Positions 35,342 through 44,176 of a stretch of 64,000 nt of DNA are shown here, piece after piece. Below the pieces are notes generated by a model that did not search any database, was not told the DNA's origin, and saw only the letters and a program-made list of their open reading frames with translations. The translations under genes and the position numbers were made by a program. Source of the stretch: Fodinibius salipaludis (GTDB taxonomy: Bacteria; Bacteroidota; Rhodothermia; Balneolales; Balneolaceae); assembly GCF_002287075.1 (NCBI RefSeq), contig NZ_NSKE01000007.1, positions 186,001 to 250,000 of the forward strand. The letters are read 5' to 3'. Each line of letters begins with the position of its first letter. Within the stretch, counting starts at the first letter, position 1.

Positions 35342-36019
35342 ATGGACAAGGAAGATATTAAAAAGAAAATAACTAGCACCTTTCAAAAATATACTAAGGC
35401 CAATAATACAAAGGCAGCGGATGTTATAACTAACTCACTTACCTCAGGTAAGCTTTATGAAGCATTTATACTTAGTCGTGTCGCTGAGCAGCTAGTAAAA
35501 AAAGAAGGATTAAAATTAAAATTAGTAAACAGCAAATATTTAAAGCTAAAAACCTCAGCTGGTAAAATTGATCGTACTAAACCAAGATTTAATGTATATA
35601 AGTCAGGTAATTGTATAGCTGAGATTTGGACTGATATTGAATTTACAACCCTTAGCTATGCTAAGGATTCAAGCTTCACTTCACCGGATCCAGGTCAATA
35701 TCATGAGCTTGATATTGTTGTTCTCGATCCAAACTTATCAGGCCGCCCAGGCTATGATCAAATCTGGTTAGGAGTTGAATGCAAGAATACCAGTTATGAA
35801 AAAGGATTGTTAAAAGAAATTCTTGGAATAAGAAGAGAATTGAGTCTCTTAAGAAGCACTCCTCAACAAACAAAATTTAGCAAATGGCCAAGAAAAAATG
35901 TACCCGCAGACCCATCTTCTTGTTTACTGGTTTATTCAACCGATGCAAATGTTCAAAATTATTCTTCCCCAGGTGATTTGTTTGGTATAGACTTTTACTT
36001 TGAACCACTTAACCCATAG
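35342..36019 (+). CDS. Putative PD-(D/E)XK-type nuclease
   Basis: A 225-residue protein. A helical N-terminus (1-65) precedes a strand-rich core with HELDIVVLDPNLSG and WLGVECKNTSYEKGLL, which gives the E-L-D ... E-C-K catalytic layout of restriction-type nucleases; a helix GIRRELSLLR follows. No DNA-recognition domain is obvious. It is 12 bp downstream of the small helical gene and ends 9 bp before the convergent brxL stop, so it borders the BREX operon. Its function beyond the fold is inference. Confidence 0.65.
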   Translation: MDKEDIKKKITSTFQKYTKANNTKAADVITNSLTSGKLYEAFILSRVAEQLVKKEGLKLKLVNSKYLKLKTSAGKIDRTKPRFNVYKSGNCIAEIWTDIEFTTLSYAKDSSFTSPDPGQYHELDIVVLDPNLSGRPGYDQIWLGVECKNTSYEKGLLKEILGIRRELSLLRSTPQQTKFSKWPRKNVPADPSSCLLVYSTDANVQNYSSPGDLFGIDFYFEPLNP

Positions 36020-36028
36020 TAATTAGAA

Positions 36029-38080
36029 CTAATCTATCAAAATAGCTTTCTGCATCAACATCTGACTGTTGGAGTAGAAAGGCACATCAGTAGAGCCAAC
36101 TACACTTTGGGGAATAGAGGCCATCTCAGATAAATTATCCATTGGAGAAATCACCGTTTTTGCTCCATTTTCAGAAAGCATGGTTACTTTATCTGTGAAA
36201 TTATTTGACCGTTCGATAGCACCACCGATAGAAATATTACCAAGCACCGCTAAACCAGCCTTAAGGTTTTGATTGTATAGATCTGAAAGGACTGCAATAT
36301 AAGTTGCAGATCCAACCCCAGAATTAATTTTATCACCCAGCAAATTGGTTATCTGTACATGAATATCGAAGTTTGAAAGGCTATGCTGTTCGTTTAATAT
36401 CTGATCCTCATTAGCCTTAATATATTGATAGGTATTCTTAATATTCTCTTTTACATCTCTATCTGAGGTACCTGAAATATTTAATTTGCCAGACCCCTCA
36501 GTTGTTACTACTTCTAATCTTACTACGGAGAAATTTACTCCATCTCCTGTACATGTATAGCATATACCAGGCTTTAGTGGGGTATTTTCTATGAGCTGAG
36601 TTCCCTTTTGTTCAGGCAAGCCAACAAACGTCTCCTCTTGGTTATCTTTGTCTATGAAAGAGAAATTTGTATCCCAGAACTCCATTCCCCCAATCCTTTT
36701 AAGCTGTTCCTTAACCCTTCTCCGCATTTCTATAGCAAAGGTTACGTATTCTCTAATATCTTCTTTCGTATAATTACCGTCAGGATGTAGCAACTTTATA
36801 AACCCAGAAACAGTTTTCTTAACCGGCTTGGTGTCTCGTTGCTTTAAATGGGAGCCCAAAGAAAAGTATTCTTCAAGCGCATCGGTATAGTTTTCTCTCC
36901 TTTTGCTTTTAAGTACCTCGGAAAAGAAATCAGTGCTAAATCCAAAGTTAGAAGTGAAGTTCTTATTTGAAAACTTCATGATCTCCCAGCCAGGCAAGTA
37001 AAAATGGATTCTATCTAAGAATGCAGTATCAGAGTTCACTTCCTCTGAAAGGGGGCTAAATAAGTGAGAGGTTTGTAAAACCGTTTGAACAGGCTGATTA
37101 ATATTTCCATTAAGTATTACAGATGCATTACCTGTAATTTCACCGCCTGCTCCAGCTCTTGAGAAGGAACCTGATTCCATGTAATCCTTCATTAACGGTG
37201 TAGCATCCTTATCTTTAAATAATTGGTCTGTAGCTTCATCAAAACAGATAGCATCCCATTGCCCTACCGCGCCAACTCTACCTGTATTACCATGGACAAA
37301 AAGTTTAGCCACAGTACCTTGGCCACCTGATATAAGCACTGCATAAGGGGTAAGCTCTTTGTAAACAAAGGATTTACCAGTTGATCTTGGCCCCAACTCC
37401 ACTAAGTTAAAATTGGACTCTACAAGAGGCAATAGACGGGATAACAATAACATCTTAATTCTATGTGTCATCCCTTCAGAAGAAGGCTCATAGCCACTAC
37501 TCCTGAGCAAGACATTCATCCACTCCTCTTTGCTAAACTCTTTTCGCTTATTATTTACTTTTGAGACGTCAAATGAGGATAGCTGAATTGGCTTAATGTC
37601 TCTGATTACAAAGGGATAGATAGTATTACCCACTTTAATATTTGGATCGTATTCGACATCCATAATGGCCCATATACCACCCATCAGCATCTTGTCGTGA
37701 TCTAAGACCAACGAATCTCGAATTACAGCGTCCTTAATGTTGCTGTTATGTAAATACGCCCAATATTTATCTTTCTTGGGGTCTAATTTCACCTCAATCT
37801 TATCGATGATCTTGTAGCTACCAGCTTCCCGAATTTTGGAATGAATCAGATCGCTCTCCTCAGGGTTCACATAATGCTGAGAAAGAATGTTTTTCACATT
37901 CTCCATTCCCTCTTTGATCTTCTCTTCATCGTTGGTGGAGCAAGAGTTGGCAATCAGGTATTCCAATACAAAAACGGGAACATTCGCACCTACTTTAACC
38001 CGCCTGACAAGATCTTTCTTAACTACAAATCCCCGAAAGTGATCTAATAATTTTTCGTCTAAACTGTCTAATGTGATCAT
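36029..38080 (-). CDS. brxL: BREX type 1 BrxL (Lon-like AAA+ protein)
   Basis: A 683-residue protein: an N-terminal domain (1-200), an AAA+-like core with Walker A GPRSTGKSFVYK and Walker B AICFDEATDQ, sensor-like residues in DRIHFYLPGWEI, and a C-terminal Lon-protease-like domain with GVGSATYIAVLSD and IGGAIERSNNF. BrxL is the signature last gene of BREX type 1 and is needed for phage exclusion. It is 10 bp downstream of pglZ and the length is normal. Confidence 0.95.
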   Translation of the reverse strand: MITLDSLDEKLLDHFRGFVVKKDLVRRVKVGANVPVFVLEYLIANSCSTNDEEKIKEGMENVKNILSQHYVNPEESDLIHSKIREAGSYKIIDKIEVKLDPKKDKYWAYLHNSNIKDAVIRDSLVLDHDKMLMGGIWAIMDVEYDPNIKVGNTIYPFVIRDIKPIQLSSFDVSKVNNKRKEFSKEEWMNVLLRSSGYEPSSEGMTHRIKMLLLSRLLPLVESNFNLVELGPRSTGKSFVYKELTPYAVLISGGQGTVAKLFVHGNTGRVGAVGQWDAICFDEATDQLFKDKDATPLMKDYMESGSFSRAGAGGEITGNASVILNGNINQPVQTVLQTSHLFSPLSEEVNSDTAFLDRIHFYLPGWEIMKFSNKNFTSNFGFSTDFFSEVLKSKRRENYTDALEEYFSLGSHLKQRDTKPVKKTVSGFIKLLHPDGNYTKEDIREYVTFAIEMRRRVKEQLKRIGGMEFWDTNFSFIDKDNQEETFVGLPEQKGTQLIENTPLKPGICYTCTGDGVNFSVVRLEVVTTEGSGKLNISGTSDRDVKENIKNTYQYIKANEDQILNEQHSLSNFDIHVQITNLLGDKINSGVGSATYIAVLSDLYNQNLKAGLAVLGNISIGGAIERSNNFTDKVTMLSENGAKTVISPMDNLSEMASIPQSVVGSTDVPFYSNSQMLMQKAILID

Positions 38081-38090
38081 AGTATTTCGT

Positions 38091-40316
38091 TTATAATAAA
38101 CCGCCTAAATCTCGGCTAGATGATTTCTTTACTTTTACTTTATCTAGATACTCTTTGGTTTCATCATCAATAACTTGGGCATGCACTTCCTTATTCCCAT
38201 CAAATGAAAACTCTCGTTTTGCACTGTCTCCAGATTCCAAACTGATGACATCACTGGAAGCAATTTCTTCCTCACCTGCATATATGAGTACTCTGTATTT
38301 TCTTTCGAGTGAAAACAGATCCTGTCCACCTTTTGGTGTTCTTAACTTAATCTCAAAGTATTCGCCTTCAACTTGGTCAAGGTCTGCTTTGTTAGTAATC
38401 TCAACCTTTAGCTTCTCAACTGTGGTACCACTCGAAAATTTAAAGCAGGGTACGATCAGTTCTTGAGGGGAAGCCCCACCATGAGCAAAGCCATATACAC
38501 CGGTTGTTTTGAAAGATCGCAAGTTTTTAGATACTACCAGGTGATCGTATTCTAAATAGGATTTTTCAATGGTAAACAGATTATTTGATTCCTGAGGCTT
38601 TTCTTTTAACGACACATAACGTTCTCCTTTTGAATGGTCTCCATTTGCATTGTACTCGATCTTATCAGATTCTTTTAAGATGCCTGTCAAAACAAAGCCA
38701 TGATCCGATACCAGGTAGATGTTTTGAAAACCCAGTTTTTCTAATTCTACAATCTTTTCTGCAAGCGTATCTTTAATTGTTTCCAGATACTTCAGGGCTT
38801 TTTGCTGCATTTTCTCACCGATATCATCAATATCTTTGTAACTGCAAACAGCTACATCAAAATCTGATATGCTGAGGGTGATATGCTCAAGATCAACGAA
38901 GGTAATACGCTTATCAGAAAATTGTTCCTTTAAGAACTTTTCTCTTTTACTTTTTTCTTTAGTCCAGCTCCCGTCCGACATATACATTCTGCTCATATTA
39001 TTGTCGGTCACTGAGGGTAGATCAGCCAACATCGTATCCTTTTCAACCTTTAGCCTGTGATCTACGCTTTCAACAATATCCTCTGCAATTTCATAGGTAA
39101 TACCATCTCCAACAATAATTGCCAGAGATTCTGAATGTTTCTCAACCAGCTGTTTGAAAAGTCCCGTTTGCTCTTCTTCATAGCCCTCAAAATAGTTAAA
39201 CCATTTGTCCAACAGCTCGTTGACCATTGAGGTATAACGTTCTTGCAAAGGCTGCATTAAAGCCTCATCGTGCAAGAATTCTGCGTAAAGGTTGCGAACC
39301 GAACGGTCTAATTTATAGAAGGTTTCCGTATAGTATGCTTTAGCCTCTTCAAATGAGTTGATAGTCTTAATGCCAGAATAATCAAAGTCGATAACTCCAA
39401 GTACACTTGACCACCAATCTATGCCACATAGATGGGCATATTGGTTCTTAGCTCTTCGTTTAATGTATGGAATTTTTTCTTCGAGGAAATCCTCGTCTCC
39501 CAAATTCGACACGATTTGTCTGAGCTGCTCTCTATCCACCCTATCAAACGGATGATCTGGATGAACTGGCCAAATGTCTGTAATATCTTTCTGTGAAAAA
39601 TGGTCTAAATACCTATTGAAAGATTTCCTATAGGTCGTGCTGTCGATCCATTGCCGGTAAATATTCAGCATCAGGTCATCAATGTCATGATTGGCTAATC
39701 CGTTAAGCATATACAGAACTGTCTCTTCAGCAACTGTTTCTGCAGGTTTCGACATTGGTTGCTGGCCAATTGCTTTCTGAACCTTCTCCAAAAAGGCTTC
39801 TTCTACCTCTGGGTCCATTCCACCTACATACGACTCCGGATTATCCAGAAATTCGACCAGCATCGTAGAAAGATCAAAGATTTCTCCCGATCCTTTTCGG
39901 CTCAAATTCAGCCAGTAATCTTTCTTTTCACCAACAGAGACTTTAGCTGCTGTCAATAACTTATCTTTTTCCAGATCAAGGTTTAGACCAATTTTTTGGT
40001 GTACTTTTTTCTTGATGTAGTGATGGAGCTGTGCCAGATCCAAATATCCGTTAATTTGTGCATACTCCATCAAAAAGGTGAGCTCATCAGCAGGAATAGT
40101 AGAATAAACAACAACCTTTTTACCCTTATCTGATTTTTCAATCTTATACTTGGCCTTCAGCTCTTCTATCTTAGATGATGCCTCATACACCTTCCAGTTT
40201 GATGGCAGGCTTTTCAGCAAGTATTTACCCAGCCTATTCGGATCACAGACTACAAACCGATCACCGGATTCATCAAATGCTTTTTGAATGTCTTCTTTAA
40301 ACCAGGTTTCTATCAT
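38091..40316 (-). CDS. pglZ: BREX type 1 alkaline phosphatase-like PglZ
   Basis: A 741-residue PglZ protein. The alkaline-phosphatase-superfamily core is visible from about residue 390: LAIIVGDGITYEIAED, VCSYKDIDDIGE, YLVSDHGFVLTG and AHGGASPQELIVP. The N-terminal half is helical. PglZ is the one component shared by all BREX types. Its ATG overlaps the TGA of a 52-codon frame (40313-40471) by 3 bp, so its translation is probably coupled to that frame rather than directly to pglX. Confidence 0.95.
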   Translation of the reverse strand: MIETWFKEDIQKAFDESGDRFVVCDPNRLGKYLLKSLPSNWKVYEASSKIEELKAKYKIEKSDKGKKVVVYSTIPADELTFLMEYAQINGYLDLAQLHHYIKKKVHQKIGLNLDLEKDKLLTAAKVSVGEKKDYWLNLSRKGSGEIFDLSTMLVEFLDNPESYVGGMDPEVEEAFLEKVQKAIGQQPMSKPAETVAEETVLYMLNGLANHDIDDLMLNIYRQWIDSTTYRKSFNRYLDHFSQKDITDIWPVHPDHPFDRVDREQLRQIVSNLGDEDFLEEKIPYIKRRAKNQYAHLCGIDWWSSVLGVIDFDYSGIKTINSFEEAKAYYTETFYKLDRSVRNLYAEFLHDEALMQPLQERYTSMVNELLDKWFNYFEGYEEEQTGLFKQLVEKHSESLAIIVGDGITYEIAEDIVESVDHRLKVEKDTMLADLPSVTDNNMSRMYMSDGSWTKEKSKREKFLKEQFSDKRITFVDLEHITLSISDFDVAVCSYKDIDDIGEKMQQKALKYLETIKDTLAEKIVELEKLGFQNIYLVSDHGFVLTGILKESDKIEYNANGDHSKGERYVSLKEKPQESNNLFTIEKSYLEYDHLVVSKNLRSFKTTGVYGFAHGGASPQELIVPCFKFSSGTTVEKLKVEITNKADLDQVEGEYFEIKLRTPKGGQDLFSLERKYRVLIYAGEEEIASSDVISLESGDSAKREFSFDGNKEVHAQVIDDETKEYLDKVKVKKSSSRDLGGLL

Positions 40317-40471
40317 ATTAACTGTTTTATCTGATCGTTCATCTTGGTCAGTAGCTTGGTCACATCTTGGTCATTAACTTGGTCACTCCATCGTAACTTT
40401 TCATGCTGTTGACAATTATGAACTGATATGAAGTAGGGATAATATTCATCTATATTAAATGCAAGGATCAT
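40313..40471 (-). CDS. Overlooked 52-residue protein between pglX and pglZ
   Basis: ATG at 40471 follows the pglX TAA (40472-40474) with no gap, and the TGA (40313-40315) overlaps the pglZ ATG. The product begins MILAFNIDEYYPYFIS and ends in a charged, probably helical stretch (SDQVNDQDVTKLLTKMNDQ). The perfect fit into the only 150-bp gap of the operon makes real translation likely. It is not a known BREX subunit. The four TTGGTCA repeats visible here on the plus strand are the DQ/TK codons of this frame. Confidence 0.6.
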   Translation of the reverse strand: MILAFNIDEYYPYFISVHNCQQHEKLRWSDQVNDQDVTKLLTKMNDQIKQLI

Positions 40472-43400
40472 TTACCAGTCTGCGTTTAGGTATTTTTTGA
40501 GTTGAGACTTGGTTAGCACATCATACGGAATCAGACCTCGCTTTTGGAGCGGGGCGATATTTTTACCTACCCCGTCATCTAGAATTGGATCATAGCCAGA
40601 AGCGATCAGGTCATCTATTTTTTCCTTAAACTCCTCGATCTCTTCGAGCTGCTTTTGGATGGTATCCCGCTCGTTTTGGGAAGCCGCATCGGAGCGGTCG
40701 CCTAAATCGGTTAATCGGTTCTTTAAGGCCCGCTCACGCTTTTCTATATAGACCGACTTGAGGGAATGTAAGTTGTCCCTACTCCATTTATAGATGCTCA
40801 GATAACATTCAAAACCTTTATGAGGGCCACTGCTCAAGTGCCATATAAAGGGTGTTTTAGGTAAATGTCGAAATAAGTTCAAATTATCACTCAAATCGCT
40901 AAAGAAATCATTTTTGAGATAGTTATTTATTGAATCATTCAGCAAAATATCGAGTTGAGAAATTTGAGTATTGCTAAGACCTTTGTTTCTCATATGGTTT
41001 TCAAGACGATTAATCAATGTATCCTCTCCAGCATGACGAACAAGCGGTATTATGCCATCTTGATCTTTCATTAAGATTTCGCTGACATGTTCAATCAGAA
41101 AATCTAATGCAATTTTTTCTGTCTGGCTTCCTGGTAACACATTATTCTTTTTAAACCAAAACCAGACATTTATAGGATTTATCTCATTTTTAATGCAAAA
41201 AGATTCTAATGATGAACCACTCTGATAGAGTTTTGATAGATCTTTAGAAATTTTAGACTCCTTCTTCTCAATAGATTCATCAACTTTTAACCGATTCAAC
41301 TTCTCCTTCAATTCATACGTGATGAATTTAGAATCTTTTACAGAATCCGTAAAAGATTCTAATGCTTCAGGTAATAAAGGGTAATCACTGACATTTTTTC
41401 CTTCACTTTGAAGAACTTGTTCAATGTCTTGTTCTGATAAATCATAAATCTTAAAGATCAATTCATCAATTACTGCTTCACTAAGAAGTTGTATTGTAAA
41501 TAATTTATTCTTATAGCTTATGAATGCTTTAATACGATCCTTTAAATCCTTTTTATTTGAAAACTCCATAATTGGAGATCCATTATAGTTCTTCTCAGTA
41601 AGATTATAGCTTAGAACTTCTTTATTTATGGCTATATTATTTTCTGTGAGCTTAACTACTTTGGATTCTAGATTTGAGGATGGTTTTACAAAAGGAACCC
41701 TTTTCAAATCTCCTACTTGTGTATTAACAGTAGGATTAAGGCAATTAGCAGCATAAAAAGCTAAACTAGAATTGAGAAGTGCTAAAGTATAACTTATGTC
41801 ATTCTCCTTTAATGGAAATATTGAGGACCCACCTACATCAAAAATATGATTCTCTTCCAGGTGTCTAAAAGAGACACCTTTTGAACCTGAAGCGGAATAC
41901 GTAATACCTTCTCTAAAATAAAATTCTTTATTTTGAGGTCTGGACCTTTGGTTTCCATCCTCATCAGTCATATTTTTAATTTCTTTTCCGTCTTTCGCCC
42001 AATTCACAACTAACCAATCATTACCAAACCATTTTTGATAAGGGCCTCCTTTAGCATAAGGAACCCATTTTTTTTGATCCTCATAATAATCATTTGAAAT
42101 TTTTGATTGATCTACCTCCCACCAAAACCTTAAGAATCTATCATTATTTGCTGTAGCTAAACCTTGCGCTACTTTATAAAAATGTTGTAGTGTCTTCTCT
42201 CTAAACTTTTGCCGAAACCCATCACTTATCCAATAAATAAAGGGGTACCCTTCAATCTCCTTAAGTTTTTCTTGCCTAAGTTTATAGTTATGCGAATTTT
42301 TAACTCCGTTACCAAGATCATCATAGGCATCTAGAAATATTTCTTTTTTCCTGCTTACTCCTTTGTATGATTTTAAGTTCATAAAAAATGAATAAGTACC
42401 TTTAGGTTCTTTATCAAGTACGTACCCAACAACATCTACATCTACCTTGGTAGTTAAGAAAACGCCTCCCAATCCAAATTCTACCATTAAATCAATATAT
42501 AATTGCTCAAGTATATATTTCCTTACATCCTCAAAACTTGAGATGTACATGAATGTAAGCGGATGTATTTGAGCAATTTTTCCGTTTGTTTTTGCTAACT
42601 CGCTACATCTCTTTATAAAAGCTGCATAGAGATTTGTGTGAAATTTTTGCGGTTCCTTATAATTATCTTCAATGAACTTTTTCAAATCTGGTCCAAAGTC
42701 ACTGCTATCAGTATAAGGTGGATTAGCTACAGCTACGTCATATTTTTGAGTAATGACTTCCAGGTAAGTAAGAGCATCTAAAGTTTTCTCCTTTACAAAA
42801 GCAGTAGTACTCCCGTTAGCATGCTGTTTCACGGCTTTACGAATGCGGGGAAAGAATTTCTCTTCGAATTCACCGTATTTAGCCATCTCTTCCTGCACAA
42901 ACAGGTCCATCGGCTCTTCCTTGAATTTCTCCAAACGGCGGTTTACCCGGTCTTCAATCTTAAGCAGAGATCCGAACTTGTGGGCGTTTTGCAGGTCGTC
43001 CCAAATCTCTTTCAGCAGATCGGTTACGCCGCTTTCCAGCCCACCGCCATCTTCAAATAATGGGCGTACCGTTTCAAAATCCGGTAGATAAAAATCCGAA
43101 GAGACCACATGAAAGCTGGGTATCGGCGTATTCCGGTTCTTACCTTTAGCTTTAATGTACAGACCTAACTGGGCCAGCTGCACGGCACGGTCGTCTAGGT
43201 CAATGCCAAAGAGATTATTCTCAATAATGAGCTTGGGAATGTCCTCTTCCTCATAATCCGCTCCAAAGAAATCAATCTGGTCCATGTAGAGCTCATAAAA
43301 CAGATCAAAGGCATACAGCAAAAAGTTACCGGAACCGAGAGCGGGATCTACCAAGGTAACTTCATGCAGTGGCTTCGGTTCTCTAAGCTGTTCCTTTGGT

Positions 43401-44176
43401 GCATTGGCAATCTTCTTCCGGTTTTTAATGTCGGAGGTGGGGTACATTTCCAAATAGAGCTTACCCAGGGAATTATTTACCAAAAACTCCACCACCCACC
43501 GGGGGGTGTACACCTGGGATTGGAGTGAGACTTTATCGTATTCGGTCTTGCCTCCGTCCTCTTTAAAAGCCTCCTTCTTATCGTTATTGTAGCTTTCATA
43601 CAGCCAGCCCAAAACATCATCACTGGCCCAAATACGGTCTTCTATGTCCTTGTCTTTCTCAACGGCATTAAAGGCTTCAATAATATCATTTAAATCAATG
43701 GTATCGGGAAGCAGAGCATAGGGATAGCTTTTGTGGTATAAAGCCAACTCTTCACCAAGGTTATTAAAAGCATGCTTGATGAATTCGCGCAAGCCCTCCA
43801 GCTCCTCTGAACGCATGTCCGGGTTCTGCTCCAACCATGCCTTATGCTGGAACGAGCGATCTCCATTTTCCGGCCGTTTAGTAATGATTTCCGGGAAGAG
43901 GGTTTTCGCTTCCATAACCTTTACCGCCGCAATGCGGTTAAACAGCGTAAAGGTCAGCTCTTCCAGAGCTCTCTCACGGGCACCAGCATAATCATCCTTT
44001 TCTTCTTTGTGGTTATCAATCAGTTCCAGGATTTTAGCTCTCTTTGAAAGCTGCTGATTAGGAATCAGGTCTTGCCCAGCCAACTCTTTAGCGCGAATTC
44101 CCAATCGGGCGAACAAATTGTCAAAGGATTGATAGGTAACACCCTTAATGTGCTGTACGTGTTCCGCTAATTTCAT
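40472..44176 (-). CDS. pglX: BREX type 1 adenine-specific DNA methyltransferase PglX
   Basis: A 1234-residue type IIG-like N6-adenine methyltransferase that marks host DNA at a non-palindromic site and is essential for BREX. The SAM-binding motif is TLVDPALGSGNFLLYAF near residue 275 and the catalytic motif is VANPPYTDSSDF near residue 485. A long target-recognition region follows, and the C-terminus ends with the family pattern IPYDVLTKSQLKKYLNADW. It starts with a 4-bp overlap with brxC. The recognition region (about 650-1000) is noticeably more A+T-rich than the ends, as expected if it is exchanged between strains. Confidence 0.96.
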   Translation of the reverse strand: MKLAEHVQHIKGVTYQSFDNLFARLGIRAKELAGQDLIPNQQLSKRAKILELIDNHKEEKDDYAGARERALEELTFTLFNRIAAVKVMEAKTLFPEIITKRPENGDRSFQHKAWLEQNPDMRSEELEGLREFIKHAFNNLGEELALYHKSYPYALLPDTIDLNDIIEAFNAVEKDKDIEDRIWASDDVLGWLYESYNNDKKEAFKEDGGKTEYDKVSLQSQVYTPRWVVEFLVNNSLGKLYLEMYPTSDIKNRKKIANAPKEQLREPKPLHEVTLVDPALGSGNFLLYAFDLFYELYMDQIDFFGADYEEEDIPKLIIENNLFGIDLDDRAVQLAQLGLYIKAKGKNRNTPIPSFHVVSSDFYLPDFETVRPLFEDGGGLESGVTDLLKEIWDDLQNAHKFGSLLKIEDRVNRRLEKFKEEPMDLFVQEEMAKYGEFEEKFFPRIRKAVKQHANGSTTAFVKEKTLDALTYLEVITQKYDVAVANPPYTDSSDFGPDLKKFIEDNYKEPQKFHTNLYAAFIKRCSELAKTNGKIAQIHPLTFMYISSFEDVRKYILEQLYIDLMVEFGLGGVFLTTKVDVDVVGYVLDKEPKGTYSFFMNLKSYKGVSRKKEIFLDAYDDLGNGVKNSHNYKLRQEKLKEIEGYPFIYWISDGFRQKFREKTLQHFYKVAQGLATANNDRFLRFWWEVDQSKISNDYYEDQKKWVPYAKGGPYQKWFGNDWLVVNWAKDGKEIKNMTDEDGNQRSRPQNKEFYFREGITYSASGSKGVSFRHLEENHIFDVGGSSIFPLKENDISYTLALLNSSLAFYAANCLNPTVNTQVGDLKRVPFVKPSSNLESKVVKLTENNIAINKEVLSYNLTEKNYNGSPIMEFSNKKDLKDRIKAFISYKNKLFTIQLLSEAVIDELIFKIYDLSEQDIEQVLQSEGKNVSDYPLLPEALESFTDSVKDSKFITYELKEKLNRLKVDESIEKKESKISKDLSKLYQSGSSLESFCIKNEINPINVWFWFKKNNVLPGSQTEKIALDFLIEHVSEILMKDQDGIIPLVRHAGEDTLINRLENHMRNKGLSNTQISQLDILLNDSINNYLKNDFFSDLSDNLNLFRHLPKTPFIWHLSSGPHKGFECYLSIYKWSRDNLHSLKSVYIEKRERALKNRLTDLGDRSDAASQNERDTIQKQLEEIEEFKEKIDDLIASGYDPILDDGVGKNIAPLQKRGLIPYDVLTKSQLKKYLNADW

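Noticed and set aside
40340-40400. Four short TTGGTCA repeats between pglX and pglZ as a regulatory array
   Set aside because: On the minus strand they are codons of the well-placed 52-residue frame, which explains them better than a binding array.
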